The notes: generated from the sequence alone by a model not told the origin. A stretch of 64,000 bases of DNA from Gammaproteobacteria bacterium (GCA_026398875.1 JAPLSB010000016.1:1-64000); one strand, 5' to 3'. Positions 1 to 9,102 are shown, numbered from the stretch's first letter. Translations and numbers: made by a program.

Positions 1-163
1 GAGTTTCCTGCTGTTCGCGCGCCGCGCCGAGGCCAAGTACGGCGTGCCAGCCAGAGAAATCCTGATCGAGCTGGGCCGGCTGAAGATGGTCGGCGGCCAA
101 GAAGACATGATCGAAGACACCGCCATCAACATGGCGCGCGAACGCGGGCTGCTGGCGGCCTGA
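1..163 (+). CDS. 4-hydroxy-2-oxovalerate aldolase, C-terminal fragment (start lies before the window)
   Basis: The reading frame is open from base 2 to the TGA at 161-163 and gives 53 residues. They match the C-terminal communication domain of DmpG/HsaF/MhpE-type aldolases: an alanine/arginine-rich helix followed by YGVPAREIL and the diagnostic VGGQEDMI. The family splits 4-hydroxy-2-oxoacids to pyruvate plus an aldehyde, which is channelled to an acylating aldehyde dehydrogenase, as the last step of meta-cleavage of aromatics or steroid rings. The catalytic TIM barrel is outside the window, so the exact subtype (aromatic or steroid) cannot be told. The following transporter genes and a 4-oxalocrotonate tautomerase fit the same catabolic theme. 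Confidence 0.75.
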   Translation, partial: SFLLFARRAEAKYGVPAREILIELGRLKMVGGQEDMIEDTAINMARERGLLAA

Positions 164-179
164 ACGAAGCACCCCACGA

Positions 180-227
180 CCGCGGCATACCGCGGCTGGA
201 ATTCAAGAGACCGCGGAATCACCGCGG
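180..227 (+). terminator. Tandem CCGCGG stem-loops after the aldolase gene
   Basis: CCGCGG occurs at 180-185, 190-195, 211-216 and 222-227. The first pair encloses a 4-nt loop and the second pair a 5-nt loop, giving two successive 6-bp hairpins between the aldolase stop and the next ribosome binding site. There is no T tract, so this could be an RNA-stability or Rho-associated element rather than an intrinsic terminator. Confidence 0.4.
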
Positions 228-257
228 CGCACATGCAGCACGTTGGAGGAGGATGTC

Positions 258-1235
258 ATGAGTGGAAGGATGGCCGCGCTCGCCGCGGCATGGTTGACAG
301 TGGCTGGTAGCGGTTGCGTGCAGCCGCCGGACATGGCGGCGATTCAGGCCTCGAAGGCCTTGGCCGTGCAGCGCAGTGACAATTTCCAGGCTGCGGCCAG
401 CAATGGCCGGCAGCTGGTATCGGCTGGTGGCGGCGGCGTGCTGGTGACATCCAGCGACGGCGGCAAGTCCTGGGTTCGCGAGACGCTGCCGACGCCGTCC
501 TCGGTGATCGCGATGAGCGCCTGTCCCGATGGCCGTTTCGCGGCGCTCGATTTCTATCGCAAGGTCTGGATCGGCGACGCGCAAGGCCACAACTGGCAAG
601 CGCAAAAGGTCGACGGCGACTTCAACCCGATCGATATCGCCTGCGATCCGCAGAACCGCCTGTGGGTGGTCGGCAGCTATTCGACGGTGCTGATGAGCGC
701 CGACTTCGGCAAGACCTGGAATGCACAGCCGCCGGGCGAGGACGCGATCCTCACTGCCGTGCAGTTCGTCGATGCCGATCACGGCTACATCGCCGGCGAG
801 TTCGGCACCCTGCTGGTGACGGCCGATGCCGGTGCCACCTGGACCAAGCAGGCCGGTCTTCCGGCGGACTTCTATCCGTATGCGATGAGCTTCGCCGATG
901 CCAGAACCGGCTGGCTCAGCGGCCTTGCCGGCAGCGTGCTGCACACGGTCGATGGCGGTAGCAGCTGGACCGCGCAAAGCAATGTCTCGGCCACACCGAT
1001 CTACGCGCTGCTGCCGGTCGCCAGCACGCTGTTCGGCGTTGGCGGTGGCGGCAAGGTGTTCAAGCTCGATGGCGACGTCTGGACAGCGCTCGAAGGCGCA
1101 CCGCGCTTTCCGGCCGATCTCGCCGCAGCGGCAGCACTGGAGCCGCAGGCCTTGCTGGTTGCCGGTGGCGCCGGCGCGCTGAAGGTTGTCGATCTCGCGC
1201 CGAAAGTCGCCGTTGTCGACGGAGGCCGACCATGA
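258..1235 (+). CDS. YCF48/BNR-repeat beta-propeller protein, exported
   Basis: 325 aa. An in-frame TTG at 243 is possible, but the ATG at 258 sits 5 nt after a perfect GGAGGAGG (245-252) and is preferred. Residues 1-25 form a signal peptide ending near a cysteine (GSGC), possibly a lipoprotein. The rest is a series of BNR/YCF48-type blades with repeated DGG.SW, DFGKTW and DAGATW motifs typical of a six- or seven-bladed propeller. Its last 4 bases overlap the RND transporter gene (ATGA). YCF48-like proteins regularly accompany MMPL-type transporters with DUF1302 and DUF1329 proteins in hydrophobic-substrate catabolic loci. A role as periplasmic partner of the transporter is inferred. Confidence 0.85.
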   Translation: MSGRMAALAAAWLTVAGSGCVQPPDMAAIQASKALAVQRSDNFQAAASNGRQLVSAGGGGVLVTSSDGGKSWVRETLPTPSSVIAMSACPDGRFAALDFYRKVWIGDAQGHNWQAQKVDGDFNPIDIACDPQNRLWVVGSYSTVLMSADFGKTWNAQPPGEDAILTAVQFVDADHGYIAGEFGTLLVTADAGATWTKQAGLPADFYPYAMSFADARTGWLSGLAGSVLHTVDGGSSWTAQSNVSATPIYALLPVASTLFGVGGGGKVFKLDGDVWTALEGAPRFPADLAAAAALEPQALLVAGGAGALKVVDLAPKVAVVDGGRP

Positions 1236-3625
1236 GCCTGCGCGCCCGCATCACCGCTGCCCTGCAGCGTGGCGAAGGCTGGATCTTTGCTCATCCCGCT
1301 GCCGTGCTGATCGGTATCTTCGCGATGACCTGTGTCTTCGCGACCCAGGTGCCGTCATTGAAGATCCTGACCGACTTCAACGATCTGCTGCCGCAGCAGC
1401 ATCCGTATATCCAGACCTACAACCGCATCAAGGAAAACTTCGGTGGTGCGAATCAGGTGGTGATGGCGATCGAAGCGCCGGAAGGTCAGGACATCTTCAA
1501 CGACACCACCCTGGCGCTGGTCCATGAAGCCACGCAGGGCATCGATACCCTGCCGAGCATCAACCACAACCTGATCGCCAGCCTCACGCATCGCACGGTG
1601 CGCAAGGTGTTCGTCCGCGAGGACGGCGGCTTCGGCTCGCAGCCGTACTACGACGCCCAGAACCCGAGCCATACGCCGGAGCAGCTGGCGCAGCTGCGCA
1701 AGGACGTGATGGCCAACCCGCAGGTCTACGGCTTGCTGGTGTCGCCAGACCTGAAGGCGGCGCTGATCAAGGGCCAGCTCAACGAAGGGGCGATCGACTA
1801 CGCGGCGACCTTCGCCGAACTGCAGAAGCTGCGCGCAGCGGTGACCCGCGATGGCCATCAGGTCTACATCACCGGCAACCCGGTGCTGACCGGTTACGTC
1901 TACACCTACCTGAACCAGATCGTCGGCATCCTGTTCTGGACGCTGGCACTGCTTGCCACCTTGCTGATCGTCTACTTCCGTCGCCTGTACGGCATTGCGC
2001 TGCCGCTGCTCGGCATTGCGCTGTCATCGGTCTGGGGCCTCGGCTTCATGGCCTGGCTCGGCTTCAATCTGGAGCCGCTGTCGATGCCGATCCCGTTCCT
2101 GATCGCGGCACGCGCGATGTCGCACGGCGTGCAGCTGGTGGCGCGCTACTACGAGGAACTGGCAGTCACCCACAACGGCAAGCAGGCAGCGCGCAATGCC
2201 CTCGATGCGCTGTTCCGGCCCGGCTCGCTGGCGATCATCGTCGACGCGGTCTGCATCGCGGTGATGATGCTCGGTGCCGCGCCGTTCAACTGGAAGCTCG
2301 GCGTTTCGGCCGGCTTCTGGGCGTTTTCGGTGATCTTCACCGTGCACTTCATGATCCCGCTGGCGCTGACCTTGCTGCCGCAGCCGAAGGACATGCAGAA
2401 CAAGAACCAGGGCGTGCGTTCGGCACTCGGCGGGTTCATGGCCGCCACCGGCGGCAAGCCGAGCGGGGCGATCGCGATCCTCGGCATCACTGCGCTGCTG
2501 GTCATCGCCGGCACTCCGCTGGCACTGCAAGTGAAGATCGGCGAATCCGAACCCGGCTCGCCGATCCTGCACCAGAGCCACGACTACAACCGGTCGACGC
2601 GCGCCGTGAATGGACTGTTCCCCGGTTCCGAAGAACTCCACATCATCGCCCGCACTCAGGAGCCGGGCGGCCTCAAGCGGCCCGAGGTCATGCAGGCGAT
2701 CGAGCGCTTCCAGCAGCTGATGCTGCAGGACCCTTCGCTTGGCGGCGTCAAGGCGATTCCGGCCGTGGTCCGTCAGGTCAACCGTCTGACCCACAACGAT
2801 GATCCGCGCTGGGCGCAGTTGCCGGATACCGCGGGCGAGATCGGTGGTCTGATGTTCGCGTATCTGGCGTCGAGCCCGACGCCGGGCGCGCTCAAGGAAT
2901 TCGTCAACGCCGACGAGACCGAAGCCGATCTGGTGTTCTTCTACAAGGATCATCAGGCCCAGACCATCACTCGCGCGCTGGCGCTGGCGCAGGAATCGGC
3001 ACTGATCGCCAGCGCGGGTGTCACCGATCTGGTGTTCGAGCCGGGCGGCGGTATCGTCGGAGTGTCGGCGGCAGCGAACGAAGCGCTGCACAGCGATCAC
3101 ATGATCATGGTGCCGCTGGTAATGGCGGCCGCCTTCGTGCTGGTGATGCTCTATTACCAGTCGCTGCATGCCGGCTGGCTGATGGTGCTGCCGATGCTGT
3201 TCGCAACGATCATGACCTACGCCTACATGGGCTGGCGGGGTATCGGCGTCAGCGTCAACACGGTGCCGGTGATCATGGTTGGCGTCGGTGTCGGCATCGA
3301 CTACGCGGTCTATTTCATGGACCGCATCCGCGAGGAAATGGCGCAGCTCGGCGATATCCGCAAGGCGGCGATCAATGCCGTGGCCACTACCGGCTACGCG
3401 GTGAGTTTCACTGCAGTGACGCTGATCGCCGGTGTCGTGTTGTGGATCTTCATGTCCGACCTGCGCTTCCAGAGCGATGCCGCCGTGCTGCTCAGCTTCA
3501 TGCTGATCGTCAACGCCATCGCCGCGATGCTGATCGTGCCGGCCTGGTGCGTCGCCTTCCGGCCGCGCTTCGTGATCGGCCACACCGAAACCCATGCGTC
3601 CAAGCCAATGCCGGTCGGCGTCTGA
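1232..3625 (+). CDS. MMPL/RND-family transporter
   Basis: 797 aa inner-membrane protein with the MMPL/SSD layout: a first membrane helix near residues 20-40, a large periplasmic loop, a five- to six-helix bundle at about 220-420, a second loop, and a second bundle at about 625-780. The second bundle contains the typical GVGVGIDYAVYF segment followed by DRIREE. GGAGG at 1221-1225 lies 6 nt before the ATG, which overlaps the stop of the YCF48 gene, so the two are translationally coupled. Transporters of this class with DUF1302/DUF1329 partners are thought to move lipids, sterols or hydrocarbons. The cargo cannot be read from the sequence; import of the catabolic substrate is inferred from context. 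Confidence 0.88.
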   Translation: MSLRARITAALQRGEGWIFAHPAAVLIGIFAMTCVFATQVPSLKILTDFNDLLPQQHPYIQTYNRIKENFGGANQVVMAIEAPEGQDIFNDTTLALVHEATQGIDTLPSINHNLIASLTHRTVRKVFVREDGGFGSQPYYDAQNPSHTPEQLAQLRKDVMANPQVYGLLVSPDLKAALIKGQLNEGAIDYAATFAELQKLRAAVTRDGHQVYITGNPVLTGYVYTYLNQIVGILFWTLALLATLLIVYFRRLYGIALPLLGIALSSVWGLGFMAWLGFNLEPLSMPIPFLIAARAMSHGVQLVARYYEELAVTHNGKQAARNALDALFRPGSLAIIVDAVCIAVMMLGAAPFNWKLGVSAGFWAFSVIFTVHFMIPLALTLLPQPKDMQNKNQGVRSALGGFMAATGGKPSGAIAILGITALLVIAGTPLALQVKIGESEPGSPILHQSHDYNRSTRAVNGLFPGSEELHIIARTQEPGGLKRPEVMQAIERFQQLMLQDPSLGGVKAIPAVVRQVNRLTHNDDPRWAQLPDTAGEIGGLMFAYLASSPTPGALKEFVNADETEADLVFFYKDHQAQTITRALALAQESALIASAGVTDLVFEPGGGIVGVSAAANEALHSDHMIMVPLVMAAAFVLVMLYYQSLHAGWLMVLPMLFATIMTYAYMGWRGIGVSVNTVPVIMVGVGVGIDYAVYFMDRIREEMAQLGDIRKAAINAVATTGYAVSFTAVTLIAGVVLWIFMSDLRFQSDAAVLLSFMLIVNAIAAMLIVPAWCVAFRPRFVIGHTETHASKPMPVGV

Positions 3626-3644
3626 CCGCTTCTTGAAGCAAGAG

Positions 3645-3664
3645 GCGGGCTTGTGCGAGCCCGC
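3645..3664 (+). terminator. Intercistronic hairpin
   Basis: GCGGGCT (3645-3651) pairs perfectly with AGCCCGC (3658-3664) around a 6-nt loop, just after the RND stop. No T run follows, so it is more likely a processing or attenuating stem than a full terminator. Confidence 0.4.
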
Positions 3665-3702
3665 TGGCAGTACCCACTAGAAATCAAAAAGAGGAGCGTC
3701 CA

Positions 3703-5694
3703 ATGAACAGACGAGACATCCGCTGCTGGGTGGCAGCAATCGCGAAGACCGCCGCGCTGGGCATGGCGCTGCTGGCGCCGACCAAGGCGGTGCTGGCACA
3801 GGACGGCTGGAAGGCCGATGTGTTCTACGAGAACGACACGCGCTACCGCTTCGAGGATGCGACCGGTGCCACGGTCGGCCTGTCCAAGTTCCGCAACACG
3901 CTGCAGGCGGAGATCAGCGGCGATGTCGCTGGCTGGAAGCTGAACACCACGCTGCGCGGCACCTGGGATGGCGTCTACACCTTCAACGAGGACCAGTTCG
4001 GACGCCGCGCCGGTGGTGCGATCGCGCTGAGTTCGGTCGGTGGTCCGCCGCCACTGCCACACGGCGGTGGTGCCGTTAACTACGACGTCGTTGCCAATGT
4101 CTTCGGCCTGACCGACAACGCCTTCGGCTTCAACTCCACCGACCCGAATGCGCCCGGCTACAACCCGAACAGTGGTCTGCGCGTGCTTGGCGATCGCTGG
4201 CATCCGATCGGTGAAGGCGTGGCCTTCGCGGTACCGGTGAGGCCGTGCTCGGAGGACAGCCGCGGCTGCGCGAACTTCGGCGGCTACGGCAACCTCGACA
4301 AGAGCGAACTGTTCTGGTCGGACTTCAACAGGCGCCTCGACTTCCTCCGCGAGTTCTATCTGTCCAGATCCCTGCCGCTCGCCGATGACGATTCGTTGTT
4401 CATCAAGGTGGGCCGCCAGCAGGTGGTCTGGGGCCGCACCGATCTGTTCCGCGTGCTCGATGTCATCAACCCGGTCGACTACTCGCGTAACAACATCTAC
4501 GACGAGCTTGAAGACATCCGCTATCCGCAGTGGATCGCGACGGCCGAATGGCGCATGGGCGCCACTGCGCTGCTGCAGGACTCCAATCTGCAGCTGGTCT
4601 GGAACTTCGACAAGTTCCGGCCCAACAACCTTGGCCAGTGCGGCACGGCCAACGTCATCCTCGACGCCGGCTGTCTGTTCCGCGGCCTGAAGAATCTGTG
4701 GGACAACGGCGGCACGGTGTCGAACTTCGCCAATGTCGGGCCGGGCGTGCTGCTGTCGACCGACTTCGGTCCCGGCCAGATCGGTCTGCGTGATGTCTAC
4801 CTGCCGGACTGGAAGCTCTCCAACACGCAGATCGGTGCCAAGTTCGAAGGCATCACCGCCGGCGGTCTGAGCTTCTCGCTGAACGCGCTGCACTACCGTT
4901 CGCAGCTGCCGTCGCTGAACGGCGGCAAGGCGGCCACCAACTCGTTCACCGGCGGCCCGTGCAATGTCGGCAACGACAGCTGTCCGTACCTGATCGCCTT
5001 CGATCTGGTCTACCCGCGCGTCAGCCTGATCGGCGGCTCGGCCGACTTCGAGCTGCAGGCGCTGAAGGCCGCCGTGCGCGTGGAAGCGGCATTCACCGAT
5101 GGCGAGCAGTTCGCCAACACCTTGCGCGAGGATCTGTACTCGGAAAACAACGTGTTCCGTTCGGTGGTCGGCATCGACCGCCCGACCTTCATCCCGTTCA
5201 TCAATCCGAGCCGCACCACGCTGATCTCCGCGCAGATCTTCTATCAGCACATCTTCGATCATCAGCGCGCGCGTTCCACGCTTGGCACGGCGGGCATTCC
5301 GGACTTCGAGGACAACGTCACCGGCACGCTGCTGATCAAGGCGTTCCTGATGAACGACCGGCTGAGTCCGCAGGTGATCACCGCCTATGACGTCGGTGCC
5401 CGTGCAGGCGTCACTGCGCCGTCGGTGGACTGGATCGTCAATGACCACATGAAGCTGACCGTCGGCGCCAACGTCAAGTGGACCACCGGCAGCATCGATC
5501 GCTACGAGTTCGACGACTGCCGCAGCTGCAACCCGTTCGCTCCGTTCACGGCTCCGTTCGGCGATACCGATCCGCTGACGCCGTTCTCGCGCGGCCTGTC
5601 CGGTCTGGAGCCGCTGGGCCGTTTCCGCGCCGGCCCGATCGGCGCCGCACGCAAGGAAGACGAGCTGTTCGCGACGCTGCGTTACGCGTTCTGA
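3703..5694 (+). CDS. DUF1302 family outer-membrane beta-barrel protein
   Basis: 663 aa. GAGGAG at 3691-3696 supports the ATG. Residues 1-33 are a signal peptide ending AVLAQ. The body has alternating amphipathic strands rich in aromatic residues, with the typical QQVVWGRTD.FRVLDVINPVDYS segment, and a C-terminal aromatic strand ending YAF as expected for insertion by the BAM complex. Length and motifs match the DUF1302 family, which is nearly always encoded next to a DUF1329 protein, as here. Its function is not settled; a pore for hydrophobic substrates working with the upstream RND protein is the likely role. Confidence 0.88.
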   Translation: MNRRDIRCWVAAIAKTAALGMALLAPTKAVLAQDGWKADVFYENDTRYRFEDATGATVGLSKFRNTLQAEISGDVAGWKLNTTLRGTWDGVYTFNEDQFGRRAGGAIALSSVGGPPPLPHGGGAVNYDVVANVFGLTDNAFGFNSTDPNAPGYNPNSGLRVLGDRWHPIGEGVAFAVPVRPCSEDSRGCANFGGYGNLDKSELFWSDFNRRLDFLREFYLSRSLPLADDDSLFIKVGRQQVVWGRTDLFRVLDVINPVDYSRNNIYDELEDIRYPQWIATAEWRMGATALLQDSNLQLVWNFDKFRPNNLGQCGTANVILDAGCLFRGLKNLWDNGGTVSNFANVGPGVLLSTDFGPGQIGLRDVYLPDWKLSNTQIGAKFEGITAGGLSFSLNALHYRSQLPSLNGGKAATNSFTGGPCNVGNDSCPYLIAFDLVYPRVSLIGGSADFELQALKAAVRVEAAFTDGEQFANTLREDLYSENNVFRSVVGIDRPTFIPFINPSRTTLISAQIFYQHIFDHQRARSTLGTAGIPDFEDNVTGTLLIKAFLMNDRLSPQVITAYDVGARAGVTAPSVDWIVNDHMKLTVGANVKWTTGSIDRYEFDDCRSCNPFAPFTAPFGDTDPLTPFSRGLSGLEPLGRFRAGPIGAARKEDELFATLRYAF

Positions 5695-5723
5695 CCCGAC
5701 ATTCGATTCGACAGGAGATTCCC

Positions 5724-7031
5724 GTGAACAAGATCCAGATGCTGGCGCGCACGTTTGCCCTTGGCTTGGTCTGCAGCGTTGCGGCGGCGCAGGCCGACAC
5801 CGACGTCGACAAGGCCTTCAACCCCTACAAGGACGGCGTGCCGTCATTCGCCGGCCTGACGCCGGGCACCGTGGTGTCGAAAGCCAATGTCGAGCAGTTC
5901 AAGAGCGTGCTCGACGAAGCGCTGTATGCGGCGATCAAGCAGGGCTGGACCGAGGTCAAGGTCGGCCCGACCACCTCGTTCGAGATGGACAAGCACTATG
6001 TCGATGCCACCCGCGCCAATCTCGGCAAGGCAGCACTCGGCGGCAAGAACGGCGAGATCAACGGCTACGTGGCCGGGCGTCCGTTTCCTGAAGAGCCATC
6101 GTCCAGCGATCCGCGTGCTGGCGAAAAGATGGCCTGGAACTTCAAGTACGGCGTCAACTGGGGCGATGGCGCCGCGATCTCGCCGTTCTACTGGAAGTAC
6201 CGCAACCTGAGCACCGGACAGGTCGAGCGCACCATCAAGTTCAATTTCCACTTCCTGAACTTCAAGCACCGCGTGCAGCACGAACCGCTGCCCGAAGTGG
6301 TGCCGAATCCATCGGAATTCTTCCGCGGCATCTACGTCAAGGTGCTGGCGCCGCAGGATCTGAAAGACACGCAGCTGCTGATCCAGCGCTTCGAGAACGA
6401 TCTGAAGTTCGACGATGCCTACCTGTATCTGGGTTTCCAGCGCCGCGTGCGCCGGCTTGCCACCGGTCAGACGACCGATGCCTTCCTCGGCGCCGACCTG
6501 ATGATCGAGGACTTTGAGGGCTACAACGGCCGCGTCTCGGACATGAACTGGAAGTATGCCGGCACCAAGAACATCCTGATGCCGTTCTACAACCACAACG
6601 AGCTGGCGCTGACCGACGAATTCAAGGAAGCGGACGGCTACAAGTTCGTCGACTTCGCAGGGCAGGGCGGCTGCTTCCCGGTGATCAGCTGGCAGCTGCG
6701 CAAGGTCTACGTGCTTGAAGCGACACCGGTCGACAAGAGCCACCCGGTCGGCAAGCGCGTGTTCCACATCGACGCGCAGGGCTACACGATCAACCGCACG
6801 CTGATCTATGACCGCAAGGGCGATCTGTGGCGCACCTTCACGATCGGCAAGTCCAACCCGGACTCGCATCTGCCGATCAACAAGGGCACCGGCATCGCCA
6901 TCGACGATTCGTTCTCGATGGTCGATGTCCAGGGCAAGCACTGCACGACCGGCCAGTTCAAGGGTCAGGTCGATCCCAAGCTGGTGCCACCGGCGCTGTT
7001 CCAGGTGCAGAACATGCGCAGCGGCAACTGA
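5724..7031 (+). CDS. DUF1329 family periplasmic protein
   Basis: 435 aa. The frame is open far upstream, but the GTG at 5724 follows GACAGGAG with proper spacing and begins a clean signal peptide (about 22 residues, ending AAAQA). The mature protein has the DUF1329 features: an N-terminal AFNPYKDG region, a central MDW/MNWKYAGTKNI segment and many aromatic residues. DUF1329 proteins have a LolB/LppX-like lipid-binding fold and pair with DUF1302 proteins. A periplasmic shuttle between the outer-membrane pore and the MMPL transporter is inferred. It lies 29 bp downstream of the DUF1302 gene in one operon. Confidence 0.88.
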   Translation: MNKIQMLARTFALGLVCSVAAAQADTDVDKAFNPYKDGVPSFAGLTPGTVVSKANVEQFKSVLDEALYAAIKQGWTEVKVGPTTSFEMDKHYVDATRANLGKAALGGKNGEINGYVAGRPFPEEPSSSDPRAGEKMAWNFKYGVNWGDGAAISPFYWKYRNLSTGQVERTIKFNFHFLNFKHRVQHEPLPEVVPNPSEFFRGIYVKVLAPQDLKDTQLLIQRFENDLKFDDAYLYLGFQRRVRRLATGQTTDAFLGADLMIEDFEGYNGRVSDMNWKYAGTKNILMPFYNHNELALTDEFKEADGYKFVDFAGQGGCFPVISWQLRKVYVLEATPVDKSHPVGKRVFHIDAQGYTINRTLIYDRKGDLWRTFTIGKSNPDSHLPINKGTGIAIDDSFSMVDVQGKHCTTGQFKGQVDPKLVPPALFQVQNMRSGN

Positions 7032-7047
7032 GCCCAATGGCGTCGGA

Positions 7048-7073
7048 CCGCCCCGGCGCCAGTGCCGGGGCGG
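7048..7073 (+). terminator. 10-bp GC-rich hairpin between the DUF1329 and tautomerase genes
   Basis: CCGCCCCGGC (7048-7057) pairs perfectly with GCCGGGGCGG (7064-7073) around a 6-nt loop. It lies between the DUF1329 stop and the next ribosome binding site and lacks a T tract, so it may attenuate or stabilise rather than fully terminate. Confidence 0.5.
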
Positions 7074-7095
7074 CATCTACCTTCAGGAGCCTGCC

Positions 7096-7287
7096 ATGCC
7101 GATTGCTCACATCCACCTCATCGAAGGCCGCAGCGATGCGCAGAAGGCAGCGGTGATCGACAAGGTCACCGAGGCGCTGGTCGAAGCCCTGGGCTCGCCG
7201 CGCGAAGCGGTTCGCGTGCTGATTCAGGATGTTCCCAAAGCCAACTGGGGCATCGGCGGCCAAACGGTGAAAGCGCTGGGTCGTTGA
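7096..7287 (+). CDS. 4-oxalocrotonate tautomerase family enzyme
   Basis: 63 aa; the ATG at 7096 follows TCAGGAG. After removal of Met the protein starts with the catalytic Pro1. Arg11 and Arg39, the two substrate-binding arginines of 4-OT, are at the expected positions, while position 50 is Trp instead of the usual Phe. 4-OT converts 2-hydroxymuconate to 2-oxo-3-hexenedioate in meta-cleavage pathways, which fits the aldolase fragment at the left edge. The Phe-to-Trp change means a shifted substrate is possible. Confidence 0.85.
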   Translation: MPIAHIHLIEGRSDAQKAAVIDKVTEALVEALGSPREAVRVLIQDVPKANWGIGGQTVKALGR

Positions 7288-7509
7288 CGATCCTTGTTTG
7301 TCGGGCGCGCACCCGGCGGGCTTTCGGCGTGCCGGTCACGACGCCTTGCATGCGACGCGTGACGGTGCCGATCACCAACGCTTGCTGACCGTTCGTCGTG
7401 TTACAGCCTGGTTGACGGCCGGTCCGGCCGCGTTGCGGTAGCGACGTGCGAAGTCTTGTCACTAAAGTGCAACGTCTCGCTGATAGGCGCCGCTCGCTGG
7501 AATCCCGTC

Positions 7510-9102
7510 TTGAAGATCATCTGGGCCGCACTGGCCGTGACATTTGCCGCTGCGGCCGTCGGGGCCGTGCCGTCGCCCGCGTGGTTGAACGCAAAGGCTG
7601 CGCTGCCGATGGCGACGCCATCGGCCGCCAGCACCCCAAAGCAGGCTTCGCCCGCGCACGAGCAACTGCGCCGGCAAGGCCCGTGGATGGTCGATCGCGA
7701 GGGTCGCGTGGTGATCCTGCACGGCGTCAATGCCGTGTGGAAGCAGGCGCCGTACTGGCCGCCGGATTCGGTCGACGGGTTCACCGCAGCCGATGCCGAC
7801 TGGCTGGCCGAGCACGGTTTCAACGCGGTGCGCCTCGGCGTGCTGTTTGCCGGCGTGATGCCGCAGCGCGGCGTCATCGACCACGGCTATCTCGATCGCA
7901 TGGATCGCGTCGTGAAGCTGCTGGCCTCACGGCAGATCTACGTGATGATCGACTTCCATCAGGATCTGTTCGGCGAAAGCTATGCCGGCGAAGGCTTTCC
8001 GGCCTGGGCGCATCCGGCGCGCACCGACGGCCTGCTGCGCGCCGGCTTTCCGCTGGGTTACGTGACGCCACGGGTCAGCCGCGCCTTCGACGGCTTCTGG
8101 AACGATCCGGAAGGGCTGCAGGCCGCCTATGCCGATGCCTGGGTGGCGGTGGCCGCGCGCTGGCGCAATGCCGACTATCTGATGGGCTACGACCTGATCA
8201 ACGAGCCGTGGAGCGGCGGCCACTGGCCGGCCTGCGCGCGGCCCGGCGGCTGCGCCGGCTTCGAGCAGGACAAGCTGCAGACGTTCTACGAACGGGTGCT
8301 GGCCGATATCCGCGCGGTTGATCGCGACAACATCGTCTGGATCGAGCCGCAGGTGCTGTTCGAGTTCGGCGCCGATTCGCATCTCGGCAAGCGGCCGATC
8401 GACGACACGCAGCTGGGCCTGTCGTGGCACAACTACTGTATTGCTGCGCCGCTGGTGAAAGCGGCCGGTGGCGGCGAGTCGAAGACCTGCACCGCGCTTT
8501 CCAGGCGCGTCTACCGCAACGCCGATGCCGTGGCCCGGCGTCTGGGGTCGGCGTCGGTGCTCAGCGAGTTCGGCGCCAGCGACGATGCGCCGGACATCGC
8601 TCGTGTCGCCGCGCGTGCCGACGAGCATCGCGTTGGCTGGATGTACTGGTCGTACAAGGACTGGGGCGATCCGACGACGCAGGGACAGGGCACCGGCGCG
8701 CAAAGCATGTTCTTGCGCGATGCCGATCTGGCGTCAGTGAAGCTTGCCAAGCTCAAGGCGCTGGAGCGGCCGTTCCCGCAGGCGATTGCGGGCGTGCCGC
8801 TGGCCTATGGCTTCGATGCCGACAGCCGCCGCTTCACGCTGCGCTACACGACCACGCTCGCGTCCGGGCAGAAGGCGCCGCGCAATGCAGTGACGCTGGT
8901 GCATGTGCCGGCGGTGCATTACCCGCAGGGCTACGCCGTGCGCGTGAGCGGCGGTCGGGTGATCTCGGCGGGCAATGCGCGGCAGCTGCAGATCGTGGCC
9001 GATGCCGCCGCGAGCGAGGTGACGGTCAACGTGCAGCCGGCGCCGCTGATGGACGCGCAGCTTGAGCGCCGCGCATCGCCGCCGGCATCACCAGCGGGCT
9101 GA
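7510..9102 (+). CDS. GH5 glycoside hydrolase, endoglycoceramidase-like, secreted
   Basis: 530 aa from the TTG at 7510. The frame is open from a TTG at 7456, but 7510 gives a compact signal peptide (MKIIW then an alanine-rich core); neither start has a strong ribosome binding site. The catalytic domain shows the GH5 signatures: an HGVN segment at the N-terminus, DFHQD, the acid/base Glu in DLINEPW (about residue 232) and the nucleophile Glu in LSEFGAS (about residue 353), followed by WMYWSYKDW. A C-terminal beta domain of about 120 residues follows. The layout is that of bacterial endoglycosylceramidases, which cut the glycan from glycosphingolipids, but substrate cannot be proven. The last 15 bp overlap the convergent PAP2 gene. 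Confidence 0.8.
   Translation: MKIIWAALAVTFAAAAVGAVPSPAWLNAKAALPMATPSAASTPKQASPAHEQLRRQGPWMVDREGRVVILHGVNAVWKQAPYWPPDSVDGFTAADADWLAEHGFNAVRLGVLFAGVMPQRGVIDHGYLDRMDRVVKLLASRQIYVMIDFHQDLFGESYAGEGFPAWAHPARTDGLLRAGFPLGYVTPRVSRAFDGFWNDPEGLQAAYADAWVAVAARWRNADYLMGYDLINEPWSGGHWPACARPGGCAGFEQDKLQTFYERVLADIRAVDRDNIVWIEPQVLFEFGADSHLGKRPIDDTQLGLSWHNYCIAAPLVKAAGGGESKTCTALSRRVYRNADAVARRLGSASVLSEFGASDDAPDIARVAARADEHRVGWMYWSYKDWGDPTTQGQGTGAQSMFLRDADLASVKLAKLKALERPFPQAIAGVPLAYGFDADSRRFTLRYTTTLASGQKAPRNAVTLVHVPAVHYPQGYAVRVSGGRVISAGNARQLQIVADAAASEVTVNVQPAPLMDAQLERRASPPASPAG

Noticed and set aside
3394-5448. A 684-codon minus-strand open frame
   Set aside because: It is antisense to the DUF1302 barrel gene; no signal, motif or start site.
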